A stretch of 64,000 nt of DNA from Ecdyonurus torrentis (lineage: Eukaryota; Arthropoda; Insecta; Ephemeroptera; Heptageniidae), in assembly GCA_949318235.1 (NCBI GenBank), contig OX439131.1, positions 21,670,472 to 21,734,471 of the forward strand, written 5' to 3'. Below the pieces are notes generated by a model, which was not told where the DNA came from, ran no database searches, and saw only the letters and a program-made list of their open reading frames with translations. This document shows, in pieces, positions 1 through 14,303 of this stretch (position 1 is its first letter; every line of letters starts with the position of its first letter). The position numbers and the translations under genes were made by a program.

Positions 1-285
1 ACATTTTAGGCTAAAATCAAGACCACGACAGGAACTACAGCTAATTTTCACCAAGACTCAAATGCAACCATGCAACTGAGCGTTTAATAACTCTGAATAG
101 TTTGCAATCTGTGCGATTTTTGCCTCATATCATTACCTCATGCTGAGACAATATTAAATAGAAAATTATGGCTAGTCGCATAAATTGAAATTTTCTACGC
201 ACTTCTACGGCGAAAAAAATTTGAGATCAGGTTTCAGGACAAATTCATGTTATTATTTCAAGTCCCATCTCGTGATTGGAAAAAT
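1..285 (+). repeat. Dispersed repeat, copy 1 (truncated by window edge)
   Basis: It shares a colinear series of blocks with 26455-26735, including GCATAAATTGAAATTTTCT (exact, 19 bp), AATGTGACC/AATGCAACC, a CTACGRCG block, ATGTTATT and AAGTCCCAT. It probably extends left of coordinate 1. No open frame. Confidence 0.55.
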
Positions 286-463
286 AATTAGCACAATGGA
301 TGTCTTTGAAACTTTAAAAGATATTTCCAAAAGAAGCTTTAATTATAAGTAAAAATTGTTAAAATAACCAACCAAACAATAAATATTCATCAAAACTTTC
401 CAACATGTTTGCTATCAATGATAAGTAGTGGTTTGTGCCTATTAGAGGTGTTTATAAGAGTTA

Positions 464-473
<10 letters not shown>

Positions 474-546
<73 letters not shown>
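474..546. repeat. (AT)n microsatellite
   Basis: Uninterrupted TA dinucleotide run. Confidence 0.97.
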
Positions 547-551
<5 letters not shown>

Positions 552-1024
552 TAAAAAAAACTAATAATTGAATTATAAAAATGTATTTTAATGAACAAAA
601 AATTTAACGTTTAAAAAAAATTTATAATTGAAATGTTAAAAAAAAATGAAAAGAAAGAAAGAAGTTTTATCTCAAATTTCAATCATATGGAAAGTAATTA
701 ATAAAAAAGTAATAAATTTAATTTAATTAGAAAAGAGTAATTAATTATTTGAAATTCATAGCAGTAGATTATTATGAATGATATACATTTTTTTCTCTCT
801 TTCTCTCTCTATCATGAAAAAGAGAGAAGAAGGGTTTTGAAAATGTTATATAAGATTTATCCATTTGCTGTAAGTTCTGGCGTGAGCAAAGTGTGTTCAA
901 CGAGAAAAGGAGTTTTGGGAGGAAAAAGAGGGGTTGGGGGTGAGGGAAGGGTTGGTGTCGTAAAAGTTAGGAACACCGACCGGGGGATAGCTGTATGAAG
1001 TTAGAGATTCACTCTAGTAACTTT

Positions 1025-1025
<1 letters not shown>

Positions 1026-1085
<60 letters not shown>
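1026..1085. repeat. (CT)n microsatellite
   Basis: Uninterrupted CT run; the Leu-Ser frame across it is an artefact. A poly-T run lies at 1187-1212. Confidence 0.97.
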
Positions 1086-1086
<1 letters not shown>

Positions 1087-1181
1087 GCCATGTGCTCTTT
1101 TATTGCTTCCCATTTCTCCTGTCAATCCTAGCTTAAGGTTCCTTCAATTAATTTTCACATTTTTCTTTCTATTCTATTCTA

Positions 1182-1213
<32 letters not shown>

Positions 1214-2462
1214 CCCCGTTCAAAATGGATTACATAAATGAAGTTGCATGATATCTTATATGGGCATATGTAAATCGTAAAGTAATATAATGATGATACT
1301 TCCTTTTATAGTTTCTAAAAACCTTTATTTTCTTTTATTTGTTATGCTTGAAAAAGTTTTGAAATTTTCTGGAAAATTTCCTTTTTGTTGCAATTTTACC
1401 TCCCTCTCTCTCTCCCTCTCTGTCTCTCTCACTTTCCTTATTTATCGAATTGCACGTCTTACTGCCCTACAAAACCCCTCCATGTGCAAGAAATAAAGGA
1501 TTTTTCTCAAAACTTTAAGATACATCAAATCACAAAAAGAGATGAACTTATTAAAATCGACTTATGATCATATGAAAAATAAATCAAGTTTTTTTTCCCT
1601 TTTTCTCTTTCCTTATTTTGCTAGCTTTTTATATTAAAGAACTTAAAATTGAAGAAGAAGCGAAAAGTATTGTTGAAAAAACTTTTATAATAAACGGGAA
1701 GTTTTTTTTTTTTTTTTTTTTTTTTTGAAAATTTATGTAAAAAATATTTTGATGATAGATAGAAAATTTATGAATAATACGATAAAGTTCGAGATTTTTT
1801 AAGTATATTTCATTTCTTCTTTTTTTTAATATGTTTGTGTACTCGCTTTGAATTTATATTTTATGTTATGAAATATGACTATACTTTACTTTTATAAATG
1901 GTACAATGCTACAATGATTTAGTGCAAAAAATAAAATAATAATAATAAAATAAAATCAATGTTTTTTATGTCTCTTATATTGTTATTTACTCGGATTTAG
2001 TTGCTTTCGGCTATTTTTAGATAGATTTGCTTTTACAATTTATTTACTTTAAGCACATAGGAAAAAAAAAGTTGGGGAGTTATTCATGAAAATATAAATA
2101 CAATATACTTATTATATGAAAGCTAAATTTTTATTATTAATTTTTATTTCTTTTTTTGCTGAGTGTTGACAGACTACGTATATAGTAAACCATTTCAAAT
2201 ATCTTATTGGTGATGAATCAAAGAGAATGAACATTTCCTTATTGACTGTGTCGCTTGAAAATATGTTTCCTCAAATCAAATAACTGATGTAGAAATACCC
2301 GTTTAAATAAACTAGCATATTTATTATATTATTTCATGTTTACAAAATTATTCTTTTTACACTACATCTTATGCGTGTGTGTTCGTATTTTTATATTTAC
2401 AAAAATAGGATATGAAAATAGTACTGTACTAAAATTTTCAAAGACTAAAACCTTAAACATTT

Positions 2463-2501
2463 AAGAGAGAGAGAGAGAGAGCAAGAAAGAGAGAGAGAGA
2501 C
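2463..2501. repeat. (GA)n microsatellite, interrupted
   Basis: Two GA blocks separated by a CAAGAAA interruption. Confidence 0.9.
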
Positions 2502-4342
2502 TGTCTGCTGCGCCAAATCCCCACTTTCTTTCTCTATCTTCCATGTGATGATTTTACGAGCTACATTTTCTTTATTTCTAACCCTCCTCAGTGTTTTTAT
2601 TTAAGTCAAACAGCAATAAAATTAAAAGATTAATATTTTTTCTTAGAAAAAAACAAACTTACTCAATATAATTTTATATAAAAACATCTAAAGTTTGTTT
2701 CTCTTCTATATATATTTTTTTTATATAGTTAAACAAACAAAACACTTAAATATAACCATCTGAATGAATAAAAATATTGAAGTGTAATGTTTATTTTATA
2801 TGAATCACTATTATATCGCGATGTGAATTGTATTGAAAAATAAACACTATATAATGTAAATGTTGATATAGAGAAGAAGTATATTACCCGCCACATTGCA
2901 TCGTTTCAGTGCATTCCAGCGCTACTTCTGATTTATGACTTTTTATTTTTGGGGAGAACATCATTGATATTCATCATAAATCTATGTCATGTTATTTTGT
3001 TGTATATTTTTGTCGATTGTTTTTGTTTGTTTGTGTTTTTCTTTATATTTTATGGTCAGATTTAACGTCCTGATTTGATAACAAGTGATTGAATTTAAAT
3101 AAATAATCTTCTTTTGTCATGTTACCAAGAATTTAAATGACATAAAATAAATTATAATATACATTGAAAGTTTCATATTAATAAATGTTTTTAAAACTTA
3201 AAAGGTTTTCGCAATATATATATTTTTTTAAATAAACATATAATATTATGATTTTAAAATTTTACTATACAGTGCAGCGTTCCATTTAATGCTTATTTAA
3301 TATCAATATTATAGTACAATTATGCATAATTTAATGCATATTATGCACTATTAAAGTATCCTGAAAGTTATGCAACCGGCTTGTCACACATAAAGTTTTG
3401 TACTGCATAAGTGAACGCATCGTAAACTGAGCAATATATTACACTAGCAAATTACTGGGATATTTAGCATAAATATAGAATAATAATCCATAACTGGTTT
3501 ATTGGTATAATTATATGAAAACTATAACATAAAAGTAATTAAACAAGTGATGATAAAAGCAAAGTACTTTTACTTTAAATATTTAGAAAATGGTTATCTA
3601 TGATATAATTTTTGTTGTAGTGGTCATAATTTTGAGGCTAAATTATTCATTCCTGTTTATTTATTTCTATTCTTAAAGTTTGAGATTGGCTGATTTAAAA
3701 TTTAAAAGTTTTAAAACAATAAAAAAAAATTTAAAAACTCAAGAGGTACTAAATTGTAATTTTTTAGTCAAAGTAATGGAACATGGAACCATTTAATAAA
3801 TTGTTGTTTTTTTTTTAATTACATCGACATTTTTTTTTGTAAAATATTATCTTTTTATTATATTTTTTATGAAAATTTCAAAAACATAATTTTCAAATAA
3901 ATTTTTATTTGAATATTGACTTGAAATCAATAATATGATATTTGAAGCATATTGAATTCAATAAATATTTTTTATAAGTATTAAAACATTTACTAACATA
4001 AGTTACGAAAATTACAAAAAAGTAGCTTATAAGACGGTTGGGTTGAAAATATGATATGAAGGTGTTAGAGCTACTGTAAGTAAAACTGCTTCTTCGAGTT
4101 TGCCAAAGTTTACTTTGTAAATAAGAGGAGAAGAAGAAGAAGAAAAAAAAGTGTGTTGGTCAAGGCAAAGATATTTTACAGACGGTAGCACTAGAACTTT
4201 AAGGAAAAAACATAATAATGTAACGTGCCAAACATTGATGTCATTTTCACGTGAGAAACTTTCAGACGTAGCAATACACAAACTATAGCTTGTATATTGT
4301 GTGCAAACACTTTTATACACTTTATTTTGTATTGTTAGCCTC

Positions 4343-4377
4343 TTTTTTTTTTTTTTTTTTTTTTTTTCTTTTTTTTT
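4343..4377. repeat. poly-T tract
   Basis: A 35-bp T run with one C interruption. Confidence 0.9.
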
Positions 4378-5293
4378 GTGTGATTTTGAAGTGAATTATA
4401 TATTTTTTAATAAAATCCTACGAAGCTAAAAAATATAAAAAGTATTTGATATTCTTTGATTTCAAAATTAAACACCAAAATTTTCAAACATCTAGGCTTC
4501 ATATATATATAGCGGTTTGTAATAATTATATTATTTTTTTCACTTATAACATTTGTGTAATAATTTTAATGACAGATTAAATAATTCAGTTTCGTATATA
4601 TATATTCATAGCTGATCAATCATTAAATTTATTTTAAATTATTTTTTATTACAGTTAATCAACAATATTTATTTGAATTATTACGATCGATCCCTCCCTC
4701 TATGTCTCTTTGTGCGTGTATTTCGTCACACATATTCCTTCCTTCCTTCCTTTTTTATTTATTTGTTGTTATTTTTTTATATTTTCTCCTTAAAAATGAA
4801 CATAATGGAAGTTATCGGTTTAAAAAATTATCTACAAATTTCTATGGCTTAAAACACGTAAAAGTATGTCTCGTATTTTTCATATAAATATCTCCGGAAT
4901 CGGTGGAGTAGTTTTCTAAAAAATTGCAAAAATAATAATAATAATAAAGTGTTTTTCCCCATAAGCGTAATGTTAAATTAGGGGACCCTTGGCTTTCCCC
5001 GCGGTTCCCCGCGCGCTAAACCGATAAGCTCCATTACATGACTATAAAGATAATTTAAAATAAAGCTTCATAAGAAATAACAAAACCGTTTTTATTTTAT
5101 TTTAAACTGATAAATCTTGTAACTTTTAACATTTTAAGACATAAAGTAAGACTCGCAAATCAGATGTAAGCAGAGAGTTAGTAAATCACGATGAGTTGAT
5201 TTTGAAGTTGAGTTAAAAATTGCTATGCAGTCAAGTGAAGTGAGATCTGACCTCATGTATAAGCAGAACCTTGGGGTTCACCCTTGAGACCCC

Positions 5294-5296
<3 letters not shown>

Positions 5297-5346
<50 letters not shown>
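5297..5346. repeat. (AT)n(GT)n compound microsatellite
   Basis: AT dinucleotides pass into GT dinucleotides. Confidence 0.95.
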
Positions 5347-6257
5347 ATATAGTGCGAGATGTAGTGCAAACTTTAACTCTCTGTGGAGTTCACACAACAA
5401 AAGATGCTTTTTGCTCTTGTTTCGCACTAAACTTCCGTGTGTATATATATGTGTGTACAGCAATTTTAGTGCCGCACAATATATTATACTAAAATGTACT
5501 ACTTCAAAGAAAGAATATATGTTTCAATTTTGTACGTACTTTCAATCAGATTAAGCCAGAGAAAAAAATATATAGAGAGTAGAAAATGAAATTTTCTACT
5601 GAGTATAAAAGTAGAATCTTCAAAAAAAAAAAAAAAAAATACTCTTTTGGTATAGATTCCAAAGCCCCCCAAAAAAATGTTGAGAGTATTTTTACTCGTA
5701 AGAAGTGTACCTTTATTGATTAAATTGGATAATTATAAATTATAGATAATTAAAACAAAAGATTATTCTATGTATTTAAAGAGTATATCTGTTCATTTAT
5801 AACGTTAAGAACATAACTAGAAAATTAAATTTATTCTATTGTAGAATCTTCTTTTACGTAAAGATAATATTAATAACATTTAAGTTAAATACTGCTATTT
5901 AAACGTGATGTGTTATGATTGCAGCTTATCCCTTACTCGAGGGATTATTTAGTTAATCCTTGACGACAAATGCAGATATCAGGGCGATATTAAGTCTTCC
6001 TATAATATTACTGACCCCTACACCTATTTCTCTTCTTCCCTCTCTCCTTCACTATCTCTCTCTCTCTCTCCTCTTTCTCGTAAGTCAAAGAATATTATAC
6101 ATATAATATAGAAAAAAGGAGAGCGGGGTTAATGGTATTGAGGTTATATAATTTTGTTTTGCACGCCGGCATAGCATATATTTGAAAGCTTTTGGCCATA
6201 ACTTTGGTATCTGGTTTGGTGTATAGCTTGTGTAGCATTGATACGTGCGAAGTGGAT

Positions 6258-6272
6258 AGAGAAGAGAAGAGA

Positions 6273-6324
<52 letters not shown>
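6258..6324. repeat. (GAGAA)n/(GA)n microsatellite
   Basis: A GAGAA-like start is followed by a pure GA run. A (CT)n run follows 73 bp later. Confidence 0.95.
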
Positions 6325-6327
<3 letters not shown>

Positions 6328-6391
6328 CTCCCGGGCAACAGCCACAATCGATTTAGTCCTTTTCCTTACATGATAGAGGTCTAGAAGAAAG

Positions 6392-6397
<6 letters not shown>

Positions 6398-6439
<42 letters not shown>
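6398..6439. repeat. (CT)n microsatellite
   Basis: A pure CT run, an inverted partner of the GA run just upstream. Confidence 0.95.
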
Positions 6440-6442
<3 letters not shown>

Positions 6443-7624
6443 CATATACAACAACCACACTCTATGCAACTTAACTGCACTGCTTTAATAAGTTTAAGAA
6501 ACTCCCCCCACCCCCCATCGCCCCACTCCCTGACTACTTATTAAAGATCATACATGCATAACGATAAACTGTTCCTTAAGTTTTAATGTAAATATTAATT
6601 ATATATTTTTTCTTTATTATATTTGATCTTTTACTTTAAAACAGTAAAGAAATTTACCTTAAGAGATTAAAGTCACATGCTAAAATTTATAGATATTTTT
6701 TTTACCTTTCTACCGTTAAAAAACATTTCATTTTTATGCAGATACATTCTTTATTATTTTCAAAAGAAAAAAAAAGTAAAATGCACTGAAATTTAAAACA
6801 ATAAAATATTGTAGTTTTAATTCTATATTTTAAAAATAATCAGTAATACGTTTTTTTAAATATAATCAATTGAATAAATTAACAATAAATTAAAATAATG
6901 CATAAAATATGTCTTATAATTAAAATACATTTAAAATAATATACGAGCATAAATCTAAGTTGAATTTAAGATGTTTTTTAATATGATATAAACATAAAGT
7001 AAGTTAAAATAATAACAATGTATATTTTACCTTCAAAAGCAATATTTTATTTAAACACTTTAATATTTTTATTTTCTTGTCATTGAATGTCTTTTTTATG
7101 ACTTCATTTCCATACTTTTTAGATAAACAACCTTTTTAGAAGACTTAAAAATTTAATCCGTAGATTAAAGCATTCTTAATTATAAAATATTTCTTATAAG
7201 ATTGTAAAAGAAAAGTGGTTTTTATTTCTTATAGGTTTAAATAGTGATATAAAAGTTGCAAGCTAAAACTAATAAAAAAAAATATTAAAATTAACAAAAT
7301 TAAATTAGTAAAGAGAAGAAATATTTGACTTATTACAAATTTTATACATTATATAATATTTGTAATTGAAATATATGAATAAAAGAAAAAGAGTCAGGGA
7401 AAAGAACTAAAATGCTTTGAGAATAAAACGTTTGAAACTTTTAAATCTGTATCTTTAAGAGTACATTATTTACTTTTTCGTAATATTTAAAAAAAAGTTA
7501 TAACAATAAAGAGAAATAAACCAACCAAAATTTTAACAAGAAAAGTATAAACTATTATGTGCTGTTTTTAACAATAATTGTTAATGCAATTTTTGTAATG
7601 GCATTTGCTATCAAAAGCGTGCAT

Positions 7625-7626
<2 letters not shown>

Positions 7627-7686
<60 letters not shown>
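7627..7686. repeat. (AT)n microsatellite
   Basis: Uninterrupted AT run. Confidence 0.97.
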
Positions 7687-7691
<5 letters not shown>

Positions 7692-8024
7692 TATTAAGAT
7701 AGTGTATCATAGGTAGAAATTTCCCAGCTACGATAAAATCATAAATAATAAAATATTAATTTTTAATATTTTGTAAATATAAAAAGAAAACAAAAGGACG
7801 TCATCTTTGCAGTACTGTTTTATTATTATTATTACGAGCTATACTGCACTTGAGAGAAGAAAAGAAAATGTTTTTATTATATATATCTTAGTGCTTTCTT
7901 AGAGATGCTTTCATCTCTTTTCTCAAGTAGGCCACATATATATCCATGTTTAATGCACCGGCAGGCAGGCAGGCACTCTGGTGGTTTGTTACTACTACTT
8001 GACACCTAGCACACAATGTCACAC

Positions 8025-8028
<4 letters not shown>

Positions 8029-8084
<56 letters not shown>
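8029..8084. repeat. (GA)n microsatellite
   Basis: Uninterrupted GA run; the Arg-Glu frame across it is an artefact. Confidence 0.97.
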
Positions 8085-8085
<1 letters not shown>

Positions 8086-8777
8086 AGAGATTCACGTGGC
8101 TTTATGTCAATGCAGTCAGTAACATCATGTCGTAATCTTGTAGACTGTCTTGTCACATTACACTCATCATTTGGCAACACTGGCTTACTTCGTGACCTTA
8201 ATCTTAATGATATGGCAACAATGAAAAATATTCTCAAATTATATAATATTTAAGTATAATATATTAAACAAACATAATAAACATAATAATATACAATTAT
8301 GTTTGTTTGTTTATGTTCAGTATTCATTACTGTCTTCACACGAGCTGGCGTTAATTTGCAACAAAAATGTAAAAATATAGTGGTAAAAATTATTATTTCA
8401 GAGTCAAATTTACTATCAATAAAGAAGTCTTTGTTGCACTTAATTTCTTTATTCGAATATTATTGATCAAAATTAACCATAATAATTGAAATTATTATGA
8501 TTTTTACAATATCTTACAATTGAAATTAATATAATAATAGTAATCATTTGATCACACTTTATACTAATCAATAAGTGTTCGATATCTTACATTGTGCTTC
8601 TCTTGTCTCAAGAATATAAAGTATCAATATCATTGCTTTCAATAATTTGGACACAAATTTGATTTTCGCTTGTTGAATAACATGAATGGGAAATGATAAA
8701 ACGCCGGACGTAGACAGCTGAAAAATAATTTGTAATCTTGAGAAAAAGAAAGAAGAGGGATATTTTGAAGACTCTTA

Positions 8778-8779
<2 letters not shown>

Positions 8780-8827
<48 letters not shown>
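8780..8827. repeat. (CT)n microsatellite
   Basis: Uninterrupted CT run. Confidence 0.97.
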
Positions 8828-8830
<3 letters not shown>

Positions 8831-8975
8831 TGATCCAATAGATTTTTTTTCTTAAGAAGCACCACTTGAATTTCTGGCATAAAATTGAAGAAAGAACGGG
8901 CCATGACCCGCACTATGCATCAACATCTCACAAGAGCTACGATAAAAAAAAATTGCTTGCATTCTTTAGTCAAAT

Positions 8976-9091
<116 letters not shown>

Positions 9092-10551
9092 GGAATAGAA
9101 AATATCTCATTTGTCAAACAAAAATCCCTTTATTCAGCAAACCATCCTACACTGTCCAAAACTTGCGCTGCTCTTTAATCAGTTCATAAAATTGTTCACA
9201 TTCATATAAAGTGATGTTTCAGACACCTTTGCAAATAATCAATGCCATTCTCAATTATGAATCACAAAAACATTACATGAATGTACTGCATGTATTTTAC
9301 ACTCTGACATCAAAGTTTCTATATTACATTATGACAATATCATGTATTGACGTGCGTTATGTTAATTAAAATTTCCATGTAACTACATATGCCATAAGGC
9401 AACATGGTAAAGTTTTATATCACAGTAACTGTAAGTGAATGTTAAAAGTACACAATTATGTATATTTAATGTTCTATGTACTGTAAATTAAAAAAAAAAG
9501 TAAAAATTGCCTGATTGGAGAGATGTTAAAATTGTGTGGAACTCAAGTAAAATTTAGAATTGTAATTAGAAAACTAATAAGTTTTTTTTTCTATGTCCAA
9601 AACTCTAAAAAATAAATATTTATTTCCACAATGATATTTCTTAACATTATGACAACATTACCTGCACTGAGCTTACTGTTATACGTTTCATATCATGAAC
9701 TGTAATATACGAAAATAAAATATATTTCATTTACATTAATTCATCACAAAATATAATTATATATTTTTCCTGAGTGTTTTTCTCTACTGTATCCTTTTAG
9801 GGAAGTACGCGGATTTGTATTATAAAAAAAAAAAAAAATACGAGAACAACTATTTCCATTTTTCAAGGATTTCCGCGTCGCAATGTTTCCAATCAATAGA
9901 TGCAGTGAAGCGAATATTTTCCATCAGAAGCAAGTTCACCGCACAAAACTTTTGCCAAATAAACAAACAACAAAACATTGCAATACAATCTTTGGAGCTT
10001 TCTCTACTTTTTTTTTTATTTCAAAACAATGAGCAGGCAACTTCATTTATTTCATTTATACCTGAGTGAAATGAAACTTTTTAAAACACAAATAAAATGT
10101 GTAGCATATTTTTTTCTTTTATAAAGAACATAAAGTAAAAGAATTTTGTTATATGCGTACTTTTATTGAAATCATTATTATTATCATTATGTTTTTTCTT
10201 TCATAAAAAGAATGAGTATTGCATGCTCTTTGTTTTGTACTCTTTTAACTTTTGAGTAATGCATGAAGACAATAATGGAATGATATACATGGATACTTTT
10301 TACTTTAATACTAACATTTAAGATTGTTATAAGACTGCCATGCAAGAAAATAAAAATGTAAGTAGAAGTCAGTTTTGTTAATAAAGTTCTACTTATTTTA
10401 GATGATAAATGTTTGCAATCTTTATTATTATTTGGTTATTTTATTTGTCAATATAATTTTTTTACATATTTTAAACTACAAAATTTGCACAAAGAGAAAG
10501 TTAAAAAAAAAAAAACTTTAACAAAAAATTACTTTTAATTATATCGTATAG

Positions 10552-10555
<4 letters not shown>

Positions 10556-10631
<76 letters not shown>
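10556..10631. repeat. (AT)n microsatellite
   Basis: Uninterrupted AT run. Confidence 0.97.
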
Positions 10632-10632
<1 letters not shown>

Positions 10633-10861
10633 TTCAATATATATATTTCACCATTTTCAGTTCAAATAACTACACAAAAGGGTTATACATAAAAAAAGCT
10701 TTCTCTTCAACTTTATATAAAAAAAAACTCAAAATGTGTTTTTATATGGTTGTAAAAAAAAATTGAGTTTAATTTACTTATTTGTAATTTTGGTGACGGT
10801 CTGGTGCGTGGTTCGTGAATAGAATGACATAATACGAGGAATGTTATGTGTGCTTAAATTG

Positions 10862-10864
<3 letters not shown>

Positions 10865-10903
<39 letters not shown>
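10865..10903. repeat. (GA)n microsatellite
   Basis: A GA run with an inverted CT partner at 11092. Confidence 0.95.
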
Positions 10904-10907
<4 letters not shown>

Positions 10908-11085
10908 ACATATATGTCAGATTACATTAACCATCAAGTGTGTTGCTCTATTATATAATATAAACTTCATAACAATACCTAAGTTGAAAATTTCATTAAC
11001 ATCGTTTTCATGTCTCCTCTCTTTCTCCTACTTCTCTCCACCTCACCCTTCTTCTCATTTAATAAATCGATTTAGTCTTAACGTT

Positions 11086-11091
<6 letters not shown>

Positions 11092-11145
<54 letters not shown>
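11092..11145. repeat. (CT)n microsatellite
   Basis: A CT run, an inverted partner of the GA run at 10865. Confidence 0.95.
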
Positions 11146-11148
<3 letters not shown>

Positions 11149-12768
11149 CTGGGTATATGTTATGTTATAAACTACAATTTATGTATAAATTTTAACGAAA
11201 ATTTATTATTGATAATTTGATGACGAAGAAATATTTAAATAGCTATTATTTTGTATTAGATTTAGTTTCTATTAAGTTTAAGATTAATAACATGTGTATT
11301 AAAACAATAATGTTTTGATTTAATTTTAAGCATACTCTATATAATATGTAGCATAGAAATATCACTTGCCACTTGCATTGAAATTGATAGTACACATTAC
11401 ATACACATTCATTGATACATATCAACATTGTATGTGTTTGCAACTATTATTAAAAAAAAAAGAAAAAAAATTGAAAGTATTGTATTGGATAATCATATAA
11501 TTACTGTCTTATGTGATGAAAGAAATGTATATTATTTTGAAGAAACGAAAACATATTTAGTATTTAAATTACTAAAATAAGTGCAAACATAAGGAACTTT
11601 GCAATCAAAGAGCAAGGACAAAAAACAAATGTGTAATAATTATGTTGTTGTGTTACTATGAACTGCCTGGGTTAATAATTTTTTTTTTTATTTCTTATTT
11701 CAAGTCCAGCAAATCCAGCATCTTCTATTCACAACAACAATAAGCAACATTGAATAATAAATATGTTGCGCAGCATATAATTTTATCAACGTAATTATTT
11801 ATGCAATTCCAAAACAGCAACATTTCTTCCATGTGACATGAGTATAGATAATTTAAATGAATTTTCTTGTGCACGTGTATATTTGCTATGCTACTGTACT
11901 ATACTTGCATTAATTATATAATGTATTATTAGGTTTACATTAAGTTACCATCTTAGCTCATACTATTATGAATATTATAATGAATACTTCCTGCAGTAGT
12001 CAAAAGTAAGAAGTAAGGGAGGAAATTAGCAGTCATTTATAGCCTTATAAAGGGGAGAGCTGATTTCTGATCTAAGGTTTTCGAAAATTAATTTTTCACA
12101 GATTTTAAGTAAAATACATCCAAACTCTTGTAATTTTTTAACAATTTATATTTTATAATGAAACATCACATTTCACAGTAAAATAAACTTAAAAGTATTT
12201 TGCAAGTAGCTAACTAGAAGCTAATTTATTTATAAGATTTAAACATAATAATATCTCAAGCGTAATGTGTCAATTTTTATATTGCATTGTATTATATTAT
12301 ACTAAATAATTATTATGATGCTTTTAATGTTGATGTTGTGATGTTAATTTAAATATCACGCTTGACCTTTCAACCTACGCAAGCGTCTGCTAAATGTCAC
12401 GCAAAATATACACACCAGCATGCACAAACAATTGCCAACATTTATTATTGATTTTTGATTTACCACATGGAAGTAATAGCACACATTGCAATTACTGGTG
12501 TCTACTACATGATCTACATATTTATATACATTTTGTTATCATATCACAAAAATATACTCTGTGAGTACGTTGATTAATAGTATATTACAATTAATGTTTG
12601 TATGATTTACATGCGTTAAATGTATTGTAATTTTAAGTGTGTATTCAAATATTAAAGTATGTATAAAGCACTATAGTACGAGTCGTAATCTAACTTAAAG
12701 TTAGCGCAAATGAAGCCCTTAAAATTTTTTGATGACCACGCACGTAGGAAAATAAAAACACGAGACGC

Positions 12769-12772
<4 letters not shown>

Positions 12773-12850
<78 letters not shown>
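12773..12850. repeat. (GA)n microsatellite
   Basis: A GA run of about 78 bp. Confidence 0.97.
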
Positions 12851-12853
<3 letters not shown>

Positions 12854-13577
12854 CAAACATGCGGTGGCTCAACTATGCTGTACAATGTGCAGTTACTTTT
12901 CATCATTAAGGAAGGAACTTTTAATTGTGAAAACCCTCTACTCTAAACTATAGCAACCAGCAACATAATATTTTGCTTTAAAAGTGGAACTATTATGTAC
13001 ACACACGATTGTGATTATAAATTTTACCATTCAAAAATTTGCGCTTAGTTTGCAATATTATTCTTGTGAAAAAAACACGCGCTCGATAGAAATGGTAAAA
13101 TATATTATCCCAATCGTGTGTACAGTATGTACAAAATTTTCTTTATTTTTCTTAAAAGTCCAAATAATTAGCAATTTTTGTAATGATACGAGAAAGAATT
13201 TTTTTTATTTGCTATTTAAAAAAAATACATATTTATTTTAAACGTGATTTATATATTTCTTGTACGTTTAGTTAGTACAAATACTTGAGCTTAATTTTTT
13301 ATATTAACTTAACAATATTATAAATAAATAGCTCGTAGCAAATAAAATCTTATATTTAACAATAAACAGTTTAATTGTCTCATTAAACTTTAACTGGAAA
13401 TAAAAATGTGATTCTCAAGATTATTTTCCATGGTAATATAAAGTTGTTTTTCCTCTTATAAGTAAGAGAACATAAAGATTCAAACTCTCTTTGCTCTGGT
13501 AAGTTTCCTGTCAAGATTTTTCACTTTCAGCTTAAGCTGACAAAAATCTGATACTTAACGTAAAACTTTACCAATAG

Positions 13578-13582
<5 letters not shown>

Positions 13583-13609
<27 letters not shown>
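13583..13609. repeat. poly-T tract
   Basis: A pure T run of 27 bp. Confidence 0.95.
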
Positions 13610-14236
13610 ACTGCAGCTCCTTTAGTTTTTAAGTGACAACCTCTCAAACTTTTGACGACCAAGACGTACAAAATCTTTTATTTTATTCCAATTCTAAATT
13701 CATGAAAGTCATTAAAAAATGAGAGAGATATAGTCAGTTATCTAAGACATAATAAACACAATACATTAACGTGTAAACTTGCAAAACCCTTCAAGTAAAT
13801 TTTTGTACTTCGCTGAATTTTGATAGGATTGGTATCAAAAACAAAATAAGTTGTTGGTATAAAAATGTGTAACAGTTTATTGTTTCAGTGAAAAGTCCTC
13901 CCAAAAATTGAACTAATTACTGGTAATGGTTCTTCTTTTGTTATTTTTATTATTGATGGATTTTGATGAGTTTTATTTATAAACGCTCAACTTTAATAGT
14001 TAAACTGTATGAGAACAAGGAAGTGAGAATAAAAAAGATAAAAGAATAAAGTTAAATAAATTTAGTACTTATTTCTGTATTAAATAAAATAGTACCCTTT
14101 ATTTACCGTTCAAAAAATTTTGTTTTTAAAAAAATACCAATATTTAATGATGCCAAAAATAATTTATGAAATTTTAGTAATGCAAGCATATAAATTATTT
14201 CAATGTTTAATAAAACTCAGTACTATATCCAAAACA

Positions 14237-14240
<4 letters not shown>

Positions 14241-14301
<61 letters not shown>
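14241..14301. repeat. (GA)n microsatellite
   Basis: A pure GA run. A poly-A run follows at 14369-14387. Confidence 0.97.
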
Positions 14302-14303
<2 letters not shown>

